Origin: Liolophura sinensis
Taxonomy: Eukaryota > Mollusca > Polyplacophora > Chitonida > Chitonidae
DNA: 64,000 nt
Direction: 5' to 3'
Assembly (NCBI RefSeq): GCF_032854445.1
Contig: NC_088296.1
Coordinates: 19,893,853-19,957,852 of the forward strand
Under the pieces are notes generated by a model. That model was not told the origin of the DNA, made no database searches, and was given only the letters and a program-made list of their open reading frames with translations. Below, piece by piece: positions 59,245 through 64,000 of the stretch; position 1 is the first letter of the stretch, and the number at the start of each line of letters is the position of its first letter. The position numbers and the translations under genes are program-made.

Positions 59245-60065
59245 CGATTGCAAAGGCATATACTTAAGCGGGCACAGCAAAGAAATACTATTGACAGGAA
59301 ACTTCAAACGTACAGCAAAACAAGCAAACCTGACTTCCAGACGAATATTGTCTCATATCTTTCCAAAAAACTATGTTCCAATAACTTTTTTTATAACTAA
59401 TGCCTGCTGCTTGTGTTTGTTTTCGCTAGTGTGAATAATAGCTGTCTGCTTAATGAAAAAGCTTGCCGTCGGACAGATGTATGGTTTTATGCGGTCACGG
59501 TTTAGAGCAAATTCGTATTTTGGGACGGTTGAGTTTTTTTTTTTTTTTTTTTTTTTGTGACATCGGGAGTTATCTAACTGACTCTCCTTCTGAAGAATGT
59601 CGGTGAAAATTGCTTCTCATTTGTCACGGTGTTCTAAGCCCTGAGGAGTCGAGTGCAGAGACTGCTGGAATGGTGATTGTGTGCGCCAATCTGGAGTAAA
59701 TGATTCATGCGGGTAAAAAGAGAGCCGCAATGCCTGTTTACTGTCAGACTGTGTGACATTGACATTGTGTGGTATTTAGATTTTCCTCTATAACAAAGCC
59801 CGACGAGGACATTCGGGTATCGTAACGAGCGATAAAGTTCCCATGTGAGAACCAAACAAATCCTCTAGTGTTACCTCTGTGACTGATAATTTTTTTTTTC
59901 ATCATGGTATCATCTGTTTTTTGTTAATCGTTTTATTCCTTTTTAAGATCAAGGCATGTTGGTGAAAACAGAACTGCTGATTTCCACAGCCAATTAATAT
60001 TTGTCTTTTTATTGTATGTAAGCCTTACTTACGCCAGAAGAATATTTCAACCGCTTTCTCAACGG
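59242..60065. other. Diverged A-right segment with T-runs
   Basis: Contains T-runs at 59534-59556 and about 59890. The stretch 59560-59880 is an old match to 34890-35160 (motifs GAGTGCAGAG, GTAACGAGCGATAAAGTTC, AGTGTTACCTCTGTGA). No gene is recognised. Confidence 0.45.
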
Positions 60066-60239
60066 TAATCTGATGTAAGAAGTAGTACAGACGAGTGTGG
60101 TCTTAAAATACTAGAAATCTATATATACTTGAATGAATGAACTAATGAATGTTTAATCCGATATAAGAAGTAGTACAGACGAGTGTGGTCTTAAAATGCT
60201 AAAAATGTATATATACTTGAATGAATGAATGAATGAAAG
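60066..60239 (+). repeat. Two-copy tandem duplication, period about 88
   Basis: Copies start at TAATCTGATGTAAGAAGTAG (60066) and TAATCCGATATAAGAAGTAG (60154). Both contain TACAGACGAGTGTGGTCTTA and end in (GAAT)n repeats. Confidence 0.92.
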
Positions 60240-60713
60240 AATGAAGGCATGTGTGAATGATTGTGACTGATACGACGCATGATTACGGAACATTGCACCA
60301 ATACCGTGGTACAAAGCGTTTAAAACAGAAAACAGGAAATGATTTTTGAAGCGATAAGGTCATCCGAAATGAAACAGAGAGTAGACGGATAGAAATTTAT
60401 ATCAAACCAAATAGAGTTCAAAAACCAACATTTTAAAGTTTTATAATGTTGAAAACTGCACAGTGCAATGAATAGCAAATGCCTGTATGGTGCAGGGAAA
60501 CAGCCTTCTTGTGATAAATTAAAACGAAACTAGAAAATTCTAACCAATTGTAAACAATTTGCACATTTAATGAGGTTTTGAATAAAACGTGAGGCAAATG
60601 AAGGCAACACAAAGCTTACATACTTATGTAGTAAGTGGCATGTGCCACACACAAAGCACACCTGGTTAAAAAGACACATATAGCTTGAGAGTTCAATTCC
60701 AGTCTGTAAATCC
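60240..60713. other. Unannotated DNA inside U5
   Basis: No gene or element is recognised. A minus-strand 79-codon frame (60530-60769) runs into the 28-bp repeat and is not considered real. Confidence 0.35.
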
Positions 60714-60863
60714 TTATTACAACGTTGACGTGTTACATCACTTATTACAACGTTGACGTGTGACATCACTTATTACAACGTTGACGTGTTACATCACTTA
60801 TTACAACGTTGACGTGTTACATCACTTATTACAACGTTGACGTGTTACATCACTTATTACAAC
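60714..60863 (+). repeat. 28-bp minisatellite, 5 units plus a partial
   Basis: Unit TTATTACAACGTTGACGTGT plus TACATCAC. Units start at 60714, 60742, 60770, 60798 and 60826, with a 10-base partial at 60854. Only one base differs among the five (GTGTGACATC in the second). Each unit contains AACGTT and TGACGT. A SINE-1 starts immediately after the array. Confidence 0.97.
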
Positions 60864-60866
60864 ACA

Positions 60867-61119
60867 GGGGGCCTCCTTGGCTGAGCGCAGCGTGATGACC
60901 CTGAGTCTCTCACCAATTCAGTCGCTGTGAGTCAAGTCCAACTCATGCTGGCTTCCTCTCCGGCCGTACATGGGAAGGTCTGCCAGCTACCTGCGGATGG
61001 TCGCGGGTTTCCCCCGGGCTTTTCTGGTTTCCTTCCGACATAATGCTGACCGCCGTCGCATAAGTGAAATGTTCTTGAGTACGGCGTAAAACACCAATCA
61101 AATAAACAAATAAATAAAT
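60867..61119 (+). mobile_element. SINE-1 with shortened head
   Basis: Head GGGGGCCTCCTTGGCTGAGC has lost the TTGGTTAGCGC part of the A-box region. The rest is complete (GGCTTCCTCTCCGGCCGTAC, GGTTTCCCCCGGGCTTTTCT, GTACGGCGTAAAACACCAAT and an AAAT run). Without an intact A-box, transcription from its own promoter is doubtful. Confidence 0.92.
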
Positions 61120-62244
61120 ATCCACAAGACATGAAAATTTTTACGTCCAAGAGAAGACTTCTAAATCTACATTCTGCGTTGAGCGATACATGGATATACT
61201 ATGTAACCGTGAAAATGTTCTTTTAAAATCTGATTGGAAGAAAAGGAAATATTAGAAATATATACACTTGAAAACTTGCCAATGGGTCGAATGATATTTA
61301 TTCAGTTGTAAGCTCAAAGGAACATGTTCAGTTATAAAACCTGTCACAGTTTTACCACTCCTTTGCTTGTAGGTTTTGAGAAGCTATGAAATCCCAACCA
61401 TACTGCGAACATAAAGGGGCTGGAGCGTCCGCTTGATAAACGGTAAACCCGTAAATCCTGTCTCGTTCTAAACCTGCTTCTCAGTCTTCATCCTAGCTGG
61501 AATGGATCGTTTATATCATCAACTGACATTGCCTGTCTTGATTCCCTTTCATCTGACACTCTTATGCAACAACTGGCTTCGCACGGTATCCTGCTGTATT
61601 ATCTAGGGGACTTCCGCTTGTCTCAACAACGTAACACGGTGCTCGTGCATGCAAGGCGGAAGTCAAGCTTTGTGAGATGACGTCACAGTATGGTATGAGT
61701 AACTAATCTGGTGACAGCATCAAAGAGTCTTTTGAGAGCTAAGATAGGTGAATGGCTATTTAAAACAGTCACGAAACTACATAATAAATGGTTTCCAGGA
61801 TATGCTTATCTTTGGCGATATATGAAGTAAATAGCCTAAACGGCTTTTGTCTCCAAGCTTTATTTTTATCTGTGATAGTTTGCTCCATAGTTCATTCTGA
61901 CATTGTGTCATTTAGTATGTCCTTAAAGCGGTCATTCTGTCGGTTACCCAATGACACTTATATTCTGTATTTGAACATGAACATGGCCCTTTTGCTTAAG
62001 GAGAGGTCTGGGTGCAAAACGATATTTTGCTGAATATTTTTAAAAATTTTTGTTCCAATATGTTTTTAAGTTAGTTCCACAGATCTTGAGAAGACTACGT
62101 GTGTTGTCATCTGTTCACATGGCAATACATACTATACTCTGGTTGCCATGGTGGACGCCTTGGAAGACTGGTTGTCGTGGTAGACTTGCCTTGGGCCCAA
62201 ACAGTATGGCATGAGGAGAGACTCTGCTGACATTGCCATAGCTT
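61120..62244. other. Diverged A-right patches, no gene recognised
   Basis: Matches U1 near 24715 (at 61430), near 24840 (at 61590) and, weakly, near 25192 (at 61980). The frame MVSRICLSLAIYEVNSLNGF (61788-62033, 81 codons) has no known motif. TGACGTCA is at 61678-61685. Confidence 0.4.
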
Positions 62245-62418
62245 GAGTGGTGTTAAGTTTGACAAGTTTCTGCAGATTTGTGAGGGAGACCTGTCGTGGT
62301 ATTGTGGAATATATATCGTGCCTTAACACCCGAGTGGTGTTACTTTTTGATAAGTTTGTGCAGATTCGTGGGTGGAGGATCTGCCGTGTTATTATGGCAT
62401 ATATGTCTTATCTTAGGA
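62245..62418 (+). repeat. Two-copy tandem duplication, period about 87
   Basis: Copies begin GAGTGGTGTTAAGTTTGACA (62245) and GAGTGGTGTTACTTTTTGAT (62332), and both contain AAGTTT, TGCAGATT and an ATATAT stretch. Diverged by small indels and substitutions. Confidence 0.85.
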
Positions 62419-62870
62419 TCTTACATTCACCTGTAGCCTGGTTTTATCGGATTTATTGACTGCTTTGGCTTCAAGCTTCTAGCCTAATGATTCTGTTATT
62501 CGAGCAAGTGATCCGTTATCTACCACGTAAACAATGGAACATGACGGTAAAATGTGTTTAGAATGTTGACTGTCAGTAAATAGTGGGCTATATTGAGTAC
62601 GTAACGACCTAATTAAACAACGTCCTCTTCGTTAAAGGAGAGTTTAGTTCCTCAACAACGATTTTACAACGAGTAGATACACCACGCTCGATCACTGTTA
62701 GTTGACTGAATTCCGCTTTAAGGGTCATGATAGGCGTGATGGCATAGCCTTAAAGAAAAAAATTACATGTAAGGGATGTTATCCGTTACTGTCTTTCACT
62801 ATGTTACCATGGTGACATTTGAAAAAATACGATTAGAGCGCGCAGTGCTGTTTAAATAGTCGCCTCAGAA

Positions 62871-63889
62871 TGAACCAACAATGGTTCTTTCTACAGGAAT
62901 TACTGCCAAAAGGACCTTCAGCTCGTCTCTTATTTAAAATTTAATTTGCATCGATTAAAATGTAAAGGTGCTACTTCCGTCATGTGATAAACCAGGCTTA
63001 CATATTAAAATGATACGAAGGATACCCCTATGGGACAGACCTAACACCACGGTTGCAAAAAGAGCTACAATGAATAACACGATGGTTAAGCCCATTCAGA
63101 GAATTCTCTTCCAAAACAAAATCTTCGGTAGATTCCACAAATTTTTTCTCATGTGACGTGATAATGTTCCATGTGTGACGATCAATCAGATCATCGTGTG
63201 AGGACCAATCCGATACATATGACGCACATATGACATATACTTCATTGACGTCACTTGGGTTTGAAAGTACGCATGTATGACTATATGCCAGCGATGAGTG
63301 AAACTGCGAAGTGTTCCTGCATGACGTCACAGCAGGAAAAATTGGAAACGAGAAAAAACTTATATTTCCGCATTGTCCCCTGAAACTAACAACAGCGGCT
63401 TTAATACAGTGCATTTTTAAACAATTTAAGAAGAAGTTCTAGATGGCACGATATCAGATTACCCTTCTGCTAGGTGTACATCTCTTGTCACTCTAATCCG
63501 TTTGTTTCAGGCAGTCGCCTATATTCGGTTGTCTGCAAACTCAGTCGTTATCAAAATTGCCTTTAGTCAGTAACACATAACATCCCCAGCCCTACACATT
63601 GAGATGTTGTACGCCCACAATATTACAGTATGTGAATAAGAAAGAAACATTTTTTTTTTATAATGAGTACTTTTGAAGTATAAGCATTTTACATTTTTAC
63701 GGAATAGGCCAAGAAGTTAACATTACTGGAGAGAAGTAATCCTAAATAATCCACGCGTACTCTCCCAGGGTAAATTTCACCAGCAACAGGAAAAAAACAT
63801 TTGGAAGAATAATGTTGAAACAGGATATGTTTGCCATGTCCTACACAGAAAATGACAATTTTATTTTTCTAACCAAAATCTGCAGTGTT
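62871..63889. other. Unannotated DNA to the right of U5
   Basis: No repeat unit is recognised. TGACGTCA octamers are at 63245-63252 and 63322-63329. A minus-strand ORF (63028-63414) is described separately. Confidence 0.35.
63028..63414 (-). CDS. Hypothetical 128-codon ORF, unknown function
   Basis: The longest frame outside repeats and microsatellites. It begins MHCIKAAVVSFRGQCGNISF and ends GLNHRVIHCSSFCNRGVRSV plus one residue, with serine- and cysteine-rich composition. No signal peptide, membrane span or domain is recognised. It lies outside the tandem units, so it is not a repeat shadow, but a frame of this length can occur by chance in a 64-kb window. It could be an exon or nothing. 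Confidence 0.15.
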   Translation of the reverse strand: MHCIKAAVVSFRGQCGNISFFSFPIFPAVTSCRNTSQFHSSLAYSHTCVLSNPSDVNEVYVICASYVSDWSSHDDLIDRHTWNIITSHEKKFVESTEDFVLEENSLNGLNHRVIHCSSFCNRGVRSVP

Positions 63890-64000
63890 TTTGTTACAAA
63901 ATGTTTTCCATTTAGTCGCTTGGATTGGCGAGCCGGTGTGGTATACAAATAGATGAAAAAACGGGCAAGGGCGTTGGCAAGCTCCGATAAGTTCCATTAC
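63890..64000 (+). repeat. Start of a further A-right-like copy, cut by window end
   Basis: TTTTCCATTTAGTCGCTTGG, GAGCCGGTGTGG and TACAAATAGATGA match 54444-54497 of U5, and CAAGCTCCGATAAGTTCC follows as in U5 and A-right. The array therefore continues to the right. Confidence 0.75.

Larger units (their letters stand above)
54430..62870 (+). repeat. Tandem unit U5, diverged block A-right
   Basis: Patches keep the order of A-right: 54540-54990 with 21700-22190, 55190-55420 with 22700-22950, 58740-59130 with 23800-24190, 59560-59900 with 34890-35165 of U2, 61430-61470 with 24715-24755, 61590-61690 with 24840-24920, and 62440-62860 with 26200-26580. Between the patches lie SINE insertions, simple repeats and unmatched DNA. 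It is as diverged as U0, so the array is flanked on both sides by old copies. No gene is recognised. Confidence 0.7.

Noticed and set aside
58970-59434. Longest ORF in the window (154 codons, plus strand)
   Set aside because: About a third of it is a Tyr/Ile repeat translated from the (TA)n microsatellite at 59149-59241. Its length is an artefact of a stop-free simple repeat.
60714-60863. CRISPR-like 28-bp direct repeats
   Set aside because: The repeats are head-to-tail with no spacers, which makes this a minisatellite.

Overview
The window looks like nuclear DNA of an animal, most likely a mollusc and perhaps a bivalve. It is AT-rich, has no dense ORFs or operon-like packing, carries many tRNA-derived SINEs, and has (AATC)n, (CACT)n and (TA)n simple repeats. 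The mollusc call rests on SINE families that I recall from bivalve genomes (recurring tails ending CGGCGTAAAACACCAATCAAAT and ACGACGTTAAACCCCAAGCA). It was not checked against a database. I find no protein-coding gene that I can defend, no rRNA, no functional tRNA and no CRISPR. The ORFs are all short (154 codons at most), and the longest is mainly a translated TA microsatellite.

Layout. Positions 1-8700 are mostly unique-looking DNA with one SINE-2, one SINE-1 and one SINE-1 fragment. From about 8700 to about 62870 the window is a tandem array of one large compound unit, whose full form is about 13 kb: block B (about 3 kb), then a 112-bp satellite, then block A-left (about 2.1 kb), then block A-right (about 8 kb). 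U0 (8700-12772) is an old, diverged, internally deleted copy. U1 (13200-26774) is a full unit. U2 (26775-37742) lacks block B. U3 (37743-40965) holds only satellite plus A-left. U4 (40966-54082) is nearly full. U5 (about 54430-62870) is a diverged A-right. A further copy seems to start at about 63890 and run off the window end. U1, U2 and U4 are very similar to each other, while U0 and U5 are clearly older.

The satellite keeps an exact 112-bp register in every array but differs in copy number (about 2.9, 4.9, 9.9 and 1.9 units). The longest array shows a dimeric (224-bp) higher-order pattern. SINE insertions with readable target-site duplications date events: SINE-2 at 35714 is present only in U2 and so came after the U1/U2 duplication. 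A degenerate SINE-1 in block B, and SINE-3 in A-right, are shared between copies and so came before duplication.

The most interesting signals are the nested array itself, compensating changes in the stem of the first satellite monomer, a compound palindrome conserved even in the diverged copy U5, a conserved minus-strand core in block B, and an old foldback repeat at 57474-57753. Small ORFs that recur in the copies were examined. Most of their differences change the amino acid, so I treat them as probably non-coding.
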